A DNA stretch of 34,302 nt, from assembly GCA_021826315.1 (NCBI GenBank), contig JAKAZZ010000026.1, positions 1-34,302 of the forward strand. The letters are read 5' to 3'. Positions within the stretch are counted from its first letter, which is position 1. Each line of letters opens with the position of its first letter. Made by a program: the position numbers and the translations under genes. Shown piece by piece: positions 25,788 through 34,302 of the stretch. The notes beneath the pieces were generated by a model. It was not told the DNA's origin and made no database searches. It saw nothing but the letters and a program-made list of their open reading frames with translations. Source of the DNA: Actinomycetes bacterium (GTDB taxonomy: Bacteria; Actinomycetota; Acidimicrobiia; Acidimicrobiales; Acidimicrobiaceae).

Positions 25788-25891
25788 CAGTGTCTAGGAA
25801 ATGAATAACGTATCGAATGTTTCGCCAGCGAAAACACCTGTAATGATCCACCGCATACTACTCAACACCAAGATCGCGACGGCTGGTCCCT

Positions 25892-27844
25892 GTGGTTAGA
25901 GCTCGACGATTAAGCGATGAACTTATATACCTTGAAGGTTTAAGCAAGGAGGAGATCAATAGGGCCCTACAGTTGGAAGACCTTCCGCACCTTATCAACC
26001 TTTATCCTTTTGGCGATAAGTTGCTCATTGAATATCGTAGTGGCTTGTCGAATGATCAGGTGGAGGAGCTGACCACAGATTTACTAACTGACATCGACTA
26101 CCTGAGAGGGATGATACTCGAAGGTGAAGGTGGGCGACTAGAGCCATCGCCACCAACTGAGCGATCAACCACCCACTACTTTGGCTTCATCCTTAATGGA
26201 GAAGATCTCGCCGAACTTTTATCGAAAGGTATCACGATAGACAATGTAATTGCTTACCTAGAAGATGGGGAGTTCATTGTCGAAGAGATCGCCTTTGCAC
26301 CGGGGTTTCTCTACCTAAGTGGACTGCCCCAAGCCCTAAATATTCCGAGGCGAGCAACTCCAAGGGCTAGTGTACCACCACGATCATTGGCGATCGGAGG
26401 GCCTTATCTTGGGGTCTACTCCATCTCATCGCCCGGTGGCTGGAATATTATCGGAAGCGTGATCGAGGCGATTGAAGATCTGGTTATCGGAGGGACGATA
26501 AAGCGTGGCGATAAGGTCAAGTTGAACCTTCATCAAAGTGACACTTCGGATGCACCCCATAGCGGCAATTACAGTAAGTCAAAGTTCCATAGATCAGATA
26601 TATCTGAGATCGATGACCATATAGGCGAAGGCGAGGCGGCTAATTCGCAACCTATCGCAACGATCGAGGTGGCTAAGATTACCTCGATCAAAGGTTCAGT
26701 AACCGTCCAAGGAGGATACCGCAATCACCTTGGCTCAGTAGCAATCTCTCGCTCGGGTCCAGTTGACCCCAAACTCCTCGAAATCGCCAACCGTGCAGTA
26801 GGAAATCCTATTGACGCGCCGTCATTAGAGATAGCACTTGGATCGTCGATCGAACTTAGTGTTATACGAGATGCCCACATAATCTTCACTCACCCAGGAG
26901 GCGGACTATCCATCGATGGACGTGAAGTTATTCCGATGTGCGTGATACCGGTAGCCACAGGGCAATCCGTCGTAGCCTCAAACCCCTTCGGCGGGGAGCG
27001 ATCCTATCACTACCTTTCCGTAGGCGGCGGATTCACTTCGAGCCAAGCGGAAGCAGGTGAGGTGGCCTCCTTCGATACCCTGTCAAAGATCGGTCTAAAA
27101 GTCGAAATCGGAGAGGTACTCCATCGTCACCTTCGCTCTGGTCCTCTCAGATCCAACATCATGGTCGATGAAATAGCTATAGATGTATCACAAAGTGGCT
27201 TTAAACACCGGAAGTTCAAAGATAACGAGATACAAGGAGTAGCTGATTCCGATCGGCCCTTTGCCAAAATTGATCTAGCAAAGCCATTTAACTTAATCAT
27301 TGGGCCAGATGAGAGGTGTTTTTCACCAGATGACCTTTCACTCCTCGATCAAAGAGTCTTTTTGATAACCGCGCGCAAATCTAGAAGTGGTCAGCACCTT
27401 GAGATCAGACCGAAGATCTATCCGACCCAGCAATTGGATAGATCGCACCCGATCGCTGCGGGTGCGCTACAGGTAAACCCGGATGGCAATGGCTTTGTCA
27501 TCGGACGCGACCACCCCACCTCAGGTGGATATCCCGTCCTTGGCTACTTCAGTAAAGTAGGGCTAGCTCAAATCCTGCAGATGCCTCCAGGCCATTCATT
27601 CAAAATTAATGTCTCTCTGGCAAAAGATGTAACCAATAACGTCGAACCGGCAATTGCTATGCCAACTCCCAAGATGAACCCCGGTGACAACCAAGCGTCA
27701 CATCCGCCGACCCACTTTGACCCTCCAAAACAAATACCCTCCGATACCCACCTCGCCACACATCACCAAAATGCCACCGAGACAGCCAAATACCCCTACC
27801 AGATCGTCGGCTATCTACCACTTGACGAACAGTTGAAGCGGTAA
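25892..27844 (+). CDS. pxpBC: Fused 5-oxoprolinase subunits B and C (KipI-KipA type)
   Basis: A 650-residue fusion. Residues 1 to about 215 are PxpB (KipI, allophanate hydrolase subunit 1-like), with EIAFAPGFLYLSGLP at about 132-146, IPRRATPRASVPPRSLAIGG and SPGGWNIIG. A polar linker (about 220-255) leads to PxpC (KipA, subunit 2-like), with TVQGGYRNHLGSVAISRSGP, GNPIDAPSLEIALG, GGERSYHYLSVGGGF, and GNGFVIGRDHPTSGGYPVLGY near the end. The last 50 residues are Pro/His-rich and outside the domains. It starts with GTG at 25892; stops at 25841-25846 exclude much upstream extension. Fusion of B and C is known in other bacteria. Together with pxpA it completes 5-oxoprolinase. Confidence 0.92.
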   Translation: MVRARRLSDELIYLEGLSKEEINRALQLEDLPHLINLYPFGDKLLIEYRSGLSNDQVEELTTDLLTDIDYLRGMILEGEGGRLEPSPPTERSTTHYFGFILNGEDLAELLSKGITIDNVIAYLEDGEFIVEEIAFAPGFLYLSGLPQALNIPRRATPRASVPPRSLAIGGPYLGVYSISSPGGWNIIGSVIEAIEDLVIGGTIKRGDKVKLNLHQSDTSDAPHSGNYSKSKFHRSDISEIDDHIGEGEAANSQPIATIEVAKITSIKGSVTVQGGYRNHLGSVAISRSGPVDPKLLEIANRAVGNPIDAPSLEIALGSSIELSVIRDAHIIFTHPGGGLSIDGREVIPMCVIPVATGQSVVASNPFGGERSYHYLSVGGGFTSSQAEAGEVASFDTLSKIGLKVEIGEVLHRHLRSGPLRSNIMVDEIAIDVSQSGFKHRKFKDNEIQGVADSDRPFAKIDLAKPFNLIIGPDERCFSPDDLSLLDQRVFLITARKSRSGQHLEIRPKIYPTQQLDRSHPIAAGALQVNPDGNGFVIGRDHPTSGGYPVLGYFSKVGLAQILQMPPGHSFKINVSLAKDVTNNVEPAIAMPTPKMNPGDNQASHPPTHFDPPKQIPSDTHLATHHQNATETAKYPYQIVGYLPLDEQLKR

Positions 27845-28062
27845 CAACTCATCGATGATAATCTTCGATCAAACTTGGCGACTAACAGTGAGAGTTAATG
27901 TGAGCACAGTCGACTTTTCGTCCACAGCAGAGGTCCATTACCCCAATAAAACTCGACCCATCAAAAATTGATTTCGGGCGATAGCGCCAAAGTAGCCCCG
28001 GCTCACTTTGACGCAATTCTCATAGAGATTAATAACTCCTAGGAGAAGCAGATAACCTTGAT

Positions 28063-28434
28063 CTACTGGGTGTAGTGCGATATGGAGCGAATAACCATGG
28101 GCGTACTCGACTCCGAATTATCGAAGTAGAAGGTCTCAGCCAAAAACCTATCATTTGGGATCTTGGAGTAGATAACGATTGAATCAATTCCAGTGAGGAC
28201 TTGTACGATCTCGATACTGAGCTGAGGATAGAGCGACAACGCCCTCGCCCAATATTTTCCAACCGCCTCTCGACCTACCAACTTGCCACTCTCGACTCCT
28301 GCAATCCGGGTTACGGCGGGGGAGACCATCTCAAATCTGTCGTGGAGGAATGCAAGGATAGCATCTAAATCATGGTCGTTCCAAGCTTCTGCCCAATTTG
28401 CCGCGAAGTGAGCCGCAAAAGCGGGGTCGATCAT
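28063..28434 (-). CDS. NTF2/SnoaL-like protein
   Basis: A 123-residue small alpha+beta protein of the SnoaL/NTF2-like superfamily. The first helices hold FAANWAEAWNDHDLDAILAF, the usual WNxHD start, followed by HDRFEMVSP, GREAVGKYWARAL and strands such as IEIVQVLTGIDSIVIYS and MVIRSISHY. The fold makes a small pocket for ligand binding or catalysis; substrate specificity cannot be read. The start ATG is at 28432-28434. It is on the same strand as the F420-dependent oxidoreductase 240 bp upstream and might share its transcript. Confidence 0.8.
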   Translation of the reverse strand: MIDPAFAAHFAANWAEAWNDHDLDAILAFLHDRFEMVSPAVTRIAGVESGKLVGREAVGKYWARALSLYPQLSIEIVQVLTGIDSIVIYSKIPNDRFLAETFYFDNSESSTPMVIRSISHYTQ

Positions 28435-28673
28435 GACACTGCCTTCCCGTTCGGTGAACCATCCAAAAATGAATTACCTTCGATAGTTGCGTATAAAAAC
28501 TAAACACGTAAATAAATCAAAAGTTCATGATTTGATAACTTACCAAAATTAGTGATCATATCTATCTAAATCGACCCGAATTTAGAATTAGCTGACAATG
28601 TCGGAGCAAATGGGTACAAAGCGTAAAGAAATCAGACTCCGTGAAATAACCTTCAGAAAAACGCGAACCTTGA

Positions 28674-29708
28674 TTATGCCGTCAGCTCTGCTATGGTCCG
28701 AATCGTATTTAGATCCCCGCCAACCACCATTGTGGTAACAACAGTTTCACTCCATCGCTCTAGCGAGTCCCGAATCTTCTCCTTCGGACCAATGAGCGCG
28801 ACGTCTTCGACCATCTCCATGGTTACCGCTGCTAGAGCTTCGTCTTTGCGACCGGCTAGGTAAAGGCTCTGAATCTCCTCGCACTCTTTTTCGTAGCCCA
28901 TCCGAATAAAGACATCAGCATGAAAATTGGTATCCTTTGCCCCCATTCCACCCACATATAGGCCGATCATCGGCCTTATCTTGTTGGCAGCGGTCTCAAG
29001 GTCGTCGTCGATTACCACTGGGACCGGACAAAAGACCTCAAAGTTCTCGATTGGACTTGGAGCGCTTCGCTTAGCAAACCCCTCCGCCAAAGCCTTCTTA
29101 TAAAAATCATTCGATCGAGGGGAGAACCAGAATGGGAACCAACCATCTGCAACCTCTGCAGCAAGAGCTACATTTTTTGGCCCCTCTGCTGCAATCGCAA
29201 TTGGGATGTTGGTTCTAAGCGGATGAATCGTTGACTTGAGAGCCTTTCCAAGGCCAGCACCCCCTTCATATGGAAGCGAGTAAAAGCTGCCAGAGTATTG
29301 AACTGGGCCCTCTCGCTCGATCACCTTTCTGGCAATCTCAACGTACTCCCGAGTTCTAAGGAGTGGCTTTGGATATGGCTGGCCGTACCACCCCTCAACA
29401 ACCTGAGGACCAGATGCACCGATACCCATTATGAATCGTCCATTACTGAGATAGTCGAGCGACATAGCAGCCATCGCAGCTGCCGTCGGGGTTCGAGCGC
29501 TAAGCTGCATAATAGCCGTTCCTATACGCAATTTGGTAGTCTGCGACCCCCACCACGCAAGTGGAGTAAGGGCATCCGAGCCATAGGCTTCTGCAGTCCA
29601 CATCGAATCGAAGCCAGCGTCTTCAGCGGCGTGGACCATCTCCATAGCTCCAGACGGAGGCTTAGATCCCCAGTATCCGAGTTGCAGTCCTAACTTTAAC
29701 TTCGCCAC
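28674..29708 (-). CDS. LLM-class F420-dependent oxidoreductase
   Basis: A 344-residue luciferase-like monooxygenase-superfamily protein with a TIM-barrel fold. Recognisable parts are KLGLQLGYWGSKPPSG, AAEDAGFDSMWTAEAYGSDA (about 28-47), RIGTAIMQLSARTPTAAAMA, LSNGRFIMGIGASGPQVVEGW (about 89-109), and IPIAIAAEGPKNVALAAEVADGW. In Actinobacteria this group uses coenzyme F420 rather than FMN, so hydride transfer with F420 is expected; the substrate is unknown. The start ATG is at 29706-29708. Length is normal for the family. No F420 biosynthesis gene is in the window. Confidence 0.9.
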   Translation of the reverse strand: MAKLKLGLQLGYWGSKPPSGAMEMVHAAEDAGFDSMWTAEAYGSDALTPLAWWGSQTTKLRIGTAIMQLSARTPTAAAMAAMSLDYLSNGRFIMGIGASGPQVVEGWYGQPYPKPLLRTREYVEIARKVIEREGPVQYSGSFYSLPYEGGAGLGKALKSTIHPLRTNIPIAIAAEGPKNVALAAEVADGWFPFWFSPRSNDFYKKALAEGFAKRSAPSPIENFEVFCPVPVVIDDDLETAANKIRPMIGLYVGGMGAKDTNFHADVFIRMGYEKECEEIQSLYLAGRKDEALAAVTMEMVEDVALIGPKEKIRDSLERWSETVVTTMVVGGDLNTIRTIAELTA

Positions 29709-29984
29709 TTCAAACCGCTTTCAAATAGGTGCCGCACCCTGTTCTGCACGGCCTTAGCCCTAAGCTACCAAAGGTTGGCCCTTGACTTCGTGACGAATTG
29801 AAATTACACACAAATACCAAGGCGATAAATGTCGCAAATCAACTGCTCATTAGGTAGGATTTCTTCCAAACGCAGCCCCGTCCACCACCCATTACGGTGT
29901 TATCTTTTTATGGGCAGTCTCACTCTACGCAGCGATGTGTAGAGTCTGCTCAAAGATGACACATTCGACGATTTGAGGAAACCA

Positions 29985-30722
29985 ATGAAGATTGGCTTGA
30001 TGATCACGTGCATTAACGACGCGCTCTATGCAGATACGGCGATCGCTGTGGTTAAAGTCCTAGAGCGCTTAGGGCACAACATCTACTTTCCCGAACAACA
30101 GAGCTGCTGTGGTCAAATGCACCTCAATTCGGGCTACCGAAAAGAGGGTATCGAACTAGCAAAGCGAAGTATCGCCGTCTTCGAAGAGTTCGACTACGTC
30201 GTCTCTCCCTCTGCAAGTTGCGTCGGCACTATTCGAGAGGTATACCACAACGCCGCAGTAGCCACCGGCGACCATAGATTTGAAGAGGTCACTACTACCT
30301 TTTCACCCAAAGTGTTCGAGTTCAGCGAGTTCCTCATCGATATTTTGGAGGTGGAAGATGTTGGTGCATCATTTCCCCACAAGGTTGCCTATCACCCCAC
30401 TTGCCACTCCCTTCGCGTTACCAAAGCCGGCGATAGACCGATGCGTCTCTTGAATGCCGTGAGGAACCTTCAACTAATTGAACTTGAAAAGTCAGACTCC
30501 TGCTGTGGTTTCGGCGGCGTCTTTGCGCTGAAGAACTCCGATACTTCAATCGCGATGGGAAGTGACAAGTTCACCTCAGTTAAAAAAAGTGGCGCCGAGG
30601 TCCTCTGTTCCCTCGACAACTCGTGCCTCACCCACATCGGTGGCATCGCTGAGAAGATGAATAGCGGCCTTCGAGTTATGCACTTAGCCGAGATCCTCGC
30701 ACAAACTGGAGACCAGAAGTGA
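29985..30722 (+). CDS. lutA: L-lactate utilization protein LutA (Fe-S, CCG domain)
   Basis: A 245-residue LutA/YkgE protein with two CCG domains that ligate Fe-S clusters. Visible are QSCCGQMHLNSGY (first CCG motif), SPSASCVGTIREVY, YHPTCHSLRVTK, and SDSCCGFGGVFALK (second CCG motif). LutA works with LutB and LutC in oxidation of L-lactate to pyruvate, presumably feeding electrons to the respiratory chain. The ATG at 29985 has GAGGA at 29975-29979; an in-frame TTG at 29973 overlaps that site and is rejected. The stop overlaps the next start (GTGA, 30719-30722), so the two genes are coupled. Confidence 0.93.
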   Translation: MKIGLMITCINDALYADTAIAVVKVLERLGHNIYFPEQQSCCGQMHLNSGYRKEGIELAKRSIAVFEEFDYVVSPSASCVGTIREVYHNAAVATGDHRFEEVTTTFSPKVFEFSEFLIDILEVEDVGASFPHKVAYHPTCHSLRVTKAGDRPMRLLNAVRNLQLIELEKSDSCCGFGGVFALKNSDTSIAMGSDKFTSVKKSGAEVLCSLDNSCLTHIGGIAEKMNSGLRVMHLAEILAQTGDQK

Positions 30723-33001
30723 CATCTAGGACATTTGACGATCCACGTCCATTTCAAAAGCAAGTTATAAGTGCCCTCGCCGACTCTCAGTTGCGGGCCA
30801 ACTTGGGACATGCAACATCGACGATCCGCAACAAGCGGGCCAAGGTAGTGGCCGAATTAGAAGACTGGGAGGCACTTAGAGACCACGGAGCCTACATCAA
30901 AGACTTAGCTCAGTCGATCCTCCCTGAGCTGATTCGCCAAGTAGAAGTAAATGTCACCGCCACAGGTGGCAAGGTCCACTTTGCCAAAGACGCAGCTGAG
31001 GCGAACCAGATCGCAATTGCTCTTACAAAGTCTTACGGCGCCAAATCGGTGGTAAAGATAAAGTCAATGGCGACCCAAGAGATCGAACTAAATAAAGCCT
31101 TCGAAGAGGCTGGCCTCGAGGCATTTGAGACCGACCTCGCTGAACTAATCGTGCAACTTGGCGACGATCTTCCCTCTCATATCCTTGTACCAGCTATTCA
31201 CAAGAACCGTTCTCAAATCAGAGAGATCTTCATAGAAAAGATGGGGAGATCTGGAGTACCTGCACCAAAGGGCTTAACTGATAGCCCCAAAGAGTTGGCG
31301 GCGGCCGCTAGAAACCACCTTCGGGCTCGGTTTCTCGAAAGCAAAGTTGCGATCTCGGGAGGCAACTTTCTTGTAGCTGAGACTGGATCGATCGTCATCG
31401 TTGAGTCAGAGGGGAATGGTCGAATGTGCTTGACCCTACCTGAGACTTTGATTTCGGTAGTTGGAATCGACAAGATCGTACCCGACTGGAGCTCCCTTGA
31501 AGTCTTCCTTCAGCTACTACCGCGAAGCTCAACAGGGGAAAGGATGAACCCCTATACCTCGATCTTCACTGGAGTCACTGCAGGCGATGGCCCCAAAAAT
31601 TTCCACCTCATCCTCATCGACAACGGTCGAACCGAAGCCCTTCAAGATCCAGTTGGACGAGAAGTATTACGGTGTATTCGTTGCTCAGCTTGTCTCAACG
31701 TCTGCCCCGTCTACGAACGGGCCGGGGGTCACTCCTATGGGTCTACCTATCCCGGTCCAATTGGGGCGGTGCTAGTTCCCCAGATTCGAAGGGGTTCAAT
31801 TGGAAAGCTAGAGAAATCACTGCCGTATGCCTCATCTCTTTGTGGTGCATGTTACGAGGTCTGCCCGGTAAAGATTGACATTCCCAAGCTTCTAGTGGAG
31901 TTGCGATCTCAAAACGTCGATCGAGCCCGCGACCAAGGCGCCCTTACCGGGGAAAAGCTCCTAATGGAGGTGGTCTATGCCACCTTCAGAAGCCCTCGGC
32001 TATTTGCTAGCTCTCTCGACATAGCTAGAAAGGGTGCATCGCTTATCGGAAAGCGCAAGGTCAACATCGCGCCACCGCCCCTTTCTGCCTGGACCAAAGC
32101 TCGTTCACTACCACTGCCAAGGGGAGAATCGTTTCGCGACTGGATGCGGGAGAATCATCCAGATCACATCGTGGCCTCGGCAAAGGCTATGAGTGGGGAA
32201 TCAATTACAAAAAGTACTACCAATGGACTTCGCCAACTTGGAAGATTTGGCCTCCACCTTCAGCACGATCTGGCAAAGAAGAGACTCCGTGGAAACTCAG
32301 ATGGTATGGCAAGCTTCAAAGTTCCCAACCACCAGCCGATAGCTACACCTTACAAAGCCGACCTATCTATAGGACAGACGATCGATGAATTCGTAGCTCC
32401 AATCAAGGCGATCACCTCGTCTGGGTTCACCAAGCCGATAGAACCCACCACCTCGTATCGTACAAAAGGGGGACTTTCACCCCACGAGATCGTCGATCTC
32501 TTCATCGATAGAACTATCGACTACAAGGCCACTATTACAAGGTGTAACGAAAAAGAGCTGGCCAAAACGATTCAGGAACTTCTGTCTAAAAACCAAAGCT
32601 CATCACTAGTTGCCCCAAAGGACTTCAACCCCTACTGGCTAAGCGACAAGGTTCTAAAGTTTGTCACCTTCGACGATCAAATAAGTCACGACCGCCTCGA
32701 TGCAATCGACTCAGTGGTCACAACATCTGCTGTGGCAGTTGCTTCTAGTGGAACCATTATCCTCGACGGCGGAGAGGGGCAGGGAAGAAGGGCGATCTCA
32801 TTGATCGTAGATCACCACATCGCCGTCGTCTTTGAAGACCAGATAGTCGAAGTTCTACCTGAAGCGATCGGCAGGATAAATCATCGAGCACCCCAAACCT
32901 GGATCTCTGGTCCATCTGCAACATCGGATATAGAACTCGAAAGAGTTGAAGGTGTCCATGGCCCCCGCAAACTCGATGTGATCGTGGTGCGAAGGGGATA
33001 A
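30719..33001 (+). CDS. lutBC: Fused LutB-LutC lactate oxidation protein
   Basis: A 760-residue fusion. The LutB part (1 to about 470) has the family start ATSTIRNKRAKVVAELEDWE, a LUD domain, and two Cys clusters: CIRCSACLNVCPVY at about 319-332 and CGACYEVCP at about 375-383. These bind 4Fe-4S clusters. After a linker (about 470-560) the LutC (LUD/DUF162) domain fills the C-terminus. It contains VVTTSAVAVASSGTIILDGG and the family's end signature TWISGPSATSDIELERVEGVHGP. LutB and LutC are usually separate genes; here one start (GTG 30719) serves both. Coupled to lutA by a four-base overlap, it makes the complete lactate-oxidising complex from two genes. Confidence 0.92.
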   Translation: MTSRTFDDPRPFQKQVISALADSQLRANLGHATSTIRNKRAKVVAELEDWEALRDHGAYIKDLAQSILPELIRQVEVNVTATGGKVHFAKDAAEANQIAIALTKSYGAKSVVKIKSMATQEIELNKAFEEAGLEAFETDLAELIVQLGDDLPSHILVPAIHKNRSQIREIFIEKMGRSGVPAPKGLTDSPKELAAAARNHLRARFLESKVAISGGNFLVAETGSIVIVESEGNGRMCLTLPETLISVVGIDKIVPDWSSLEVFLQLLPRSSTGERMNPYTSIFTGVTAGDGPKNFHLILIDNGRTEALQDPVGREVLRCIRCSACLNVCPVYERAGGHSYGSTYPGPIGAVLVPQIRRGSIGKLEKSLPYASSLCGACYEVCPVKIDIPKLLVELRSQNVDRARDQGALTGEKLLMEVVYATFRSPRLFASSLDIARKGASLIGKRKVNIAPPPLSAWTKARSLPLPRGESFRDWMRENHPDHIVASAKAMSGESITKSTTNGLRQLGRFGLHLQHDLAKKRLRGNSDGMASFKVPNHQPIATPYKADLSIGQTIDEFVAPIKAITSSGFTKPIEPTTSYRTKGGLSPHEIVDLFIDRTIDYKATITRCNEKELAKTIQELLSKNQSSSLVAPKDFNPYWLSDKVLKFVTFDDQISHDRLDAIDSVVTTSAVAVASSGTIILDGGEGQGRRAISLIVDHHIAVVFEDQIVEVLPEAIGRINHRAPQTWISGPSATSDIELERVEGVHGPRKLDVIVVRRG

Positions 33002-33335
33002 CCAATCTAGATCAGCATCGATCTAAAGAGCCGATAAAGGTCGTTCGTCAGACCTCGCCCATTATTGGTATTGAACTGAATTATCTACCTATCGATCCAA
33101 ATAGCTAAAGTCAGGTCCAGTAAAGTTATTGTGGCAAAGCAAGATCTCAACTGAGCGATACCTCTGTCTCGCACAACATCTTCTTGAAGCAGTTGTGATT
33201 GGGATTAGGCCCATCGCCAAGTGGATTGATCAATAATTCCCTAATCGGGATAGCCACCGAGCATGCCCGGGAATCGATCTAACCACAGGTAGGGCAGTAT
33301 CCCTTTGTGCGCTCCTGGCAACTACTTACCTACGG
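33002..33335. other. Intergenic stretch between convergent genes
   Basis: Between the ends of lutBC (plus) and the ankyrin gene (minus). No frame is credible, and no strong hairpin with a T-tract was found by eye. Confidence 0.45.
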
Positions 33336-34115
33336 TTACTTAGACAAAAACTCTAAGAGGTGCTGCCTTTGGGTCCCTAAAGATTTGACGACCTCTTGGT
33401 GGCTTTGATCACCGGCATAGTCAGGCCTAGATTCGAATGAGGCACCATAGGTGAGTAGTAGCTTCACAGCCCTTACATTTCCACCTTGACATCCGTGCCA
33501 TAGCGCTTGATCGAGATCACTTTGGCTAAAGGCTCCTTCTAAATCGTCACTTCCCGTTGCACTACGATCTATCCCTCGTAGCTCAATGAGCTCGGCTATA
33601 CGGTCAGTCAATCCAACGCCCGCTGCCACCCATAGGCTATCAACTCGGGCACCTCGCGCTACTAGAAGTGCTGCCACGCTCCAGCATCCATAGCCAACGG
33701 CGTTATCAAGTGGTTTTCCGATCGATCCCCCAGCGCGGTTGATATCGGCTCCGCCGTCAATTAGAACCCTTGCTACATCGACGTCGTCACTACTTGCCAA
33801 ATAGTGCAAAGGTGTCTCTGGCATCGAACCACCACAGTCGATATTTGGATTCCCGCCCGCCTCCATGATTAGCTTTGCCATCTCAGGGGCGTTATCAAAA
33901 AATCCAGGCCAATCGGTTATGACGTGTAGAGGCGTTCGCCAACTCTCTCTCGATCCATTATCTCCAATTAGTCGAACATTCGAAAGAGCTGCACTCATCT
34001 CGAAGAGCGCTCTAACTGTGGTTAGGTCACCCGCCTTCAGAGCGATCACTAATGAGATCGCATCAGCCGTAGAGGTTGACAGGAACCAGGGTTCATCTTC
34101 GATCGAAAACTTCAA
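33336..34115 (-). CDS. Ankyrin-repeat protein
   Basis: A 259-residue protein built from about five ankyrin repeats. Recognisable units are AISLVIALKAGDLTTVRALFE (about 18-38), WRTPLHVITDWPGFFDNAPEMAKLIMEAGGNPNI, ETPLHYLASSDDVDVARVLIDGGADINRAGG (about 101-131), GKPLDNAVGYGCWSVAALLVARGARVD, and DQALWHGCQGGNVRAVKLLLTYGASF near the end. Ankyrin repeats bind other proteins; the partner is unknown. No signal peptide or membrane segment, so it is cytoplasmic. The ATG at 34113-34115 is the first in frame. It has no co-directional neighbour in the window. Confidence 0.88.
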   Translation of the reverse strand: MKFSIEDEPWFLSTSTADAISLVIALKAGDLTTVRALFEMSAALSNVRLIGDNGSRESWRTPLHVITDWPGFFDNAPEMAKLIMEAGGNPNIDCGGSMPETPLHYLASSDDVDVARVLIDGGADINRAGGSIGKPLDNAVGYGCWSVAALLVARGARVDSLWVAAGVGLTDRIAELIELRGIDRSATGSDDLEGAFSQSDLDQALWHGCQGGNVRAVKLLLTYGASFESRPDYAGDQSHQEVVKSLGTQRQHLLEFLSK

Positions 34116-34302
34116 CTAATACCTCTTCCACGCCTCGATTTAACGCTTTGTTACCGCGTATCCATACCTTCTTAGACCTAGGACGCTGCTAAATAATGCA
34201 CTACTCCAGCCTGGAAAATCGTGGCCTCCAAGTTAGGGTTTTTCTGTGTGGTTAAAGCAGCATTTGTCCTTGTCAGGTAGAATATATCTATGTTGGGAAG
34301 TG

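Overview
The window looks like chromosomal DNA of a moderate-G+C actinobacterium. The F420-type luciferase-like oxidoreductase, the fused LutB-LutC and PxpB-PxpC proteins, and an integrated element of the actinomycete AICE type all point that way. An acidimicrobial such as an Acidithrix/Ferrimicrobium relative is a guess and cannot be proven from the sequence alone.

Layout. Bases 1-4150 hold the end of an unrecognised protein, a large membrane protein of GT-C glycosyltransferase type with a glycine-rich tail, and a six-helix potassium channel. Bases 4150-15440 are a poorly coding accessory zone. It contains a decayed TauE/SafE-like permease, an AAA/DUF4143 ATPase flanked by two different tandem repeats (sixteen 8-bp units downstream, four 22-bp units upstream), an AbrB/RelE-type toxin-antitoxin pair, a heavily decayed IS3-family element, a hipBA module broken by one frameshift and one nonsense codon, and a mazEF pair. 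Long stretches here contain no credible gene.

Bases 15440-24943 are one integrated element. A 49-bp perfect direct repeat matches the 3' part of a CAT-anticodon tRNA; the intact tRNA stands at the right end and the orphan copy at the left. Inside are a tyrosine integrase next to the tRNA, an excisionase, a RepSA-like replication initiator split into two overlapping frames, an FtsK/TraB-like DNA translocase and a small conserved-looking protein. This is the core set of an actinomycete integrative and conjugative element (AICE). Its left half carries cargo and debris: an HsdR C-terminal fragment, an ISL3 transposase fragment, a gene interrupted by an in-frame stop, and an intact PD-(D/E)XK nuclease-like gene. 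Short 12-bp direct repeats just inside both ends look like integrase arm sites. Unusually, int faces rep-xis instead of following them.

Bases 25068-34302 return to densely coded metabolism. First comes 5-oxoproline hydrolysis (pxpA and fused pxpBC), then an NTF2/SnoaL-like protein and an LLM-class F420-dependent oxidoreductase on the minus strand. These are followed by L-lactate oxidation (lutA and a fused lutBC, overlapping by four bases) and an ankyrin-repeat protein. The toxin-antitoxin modules and the AICE are the horizontally acquired part; the pxp and lut operons are probably host metabolism.
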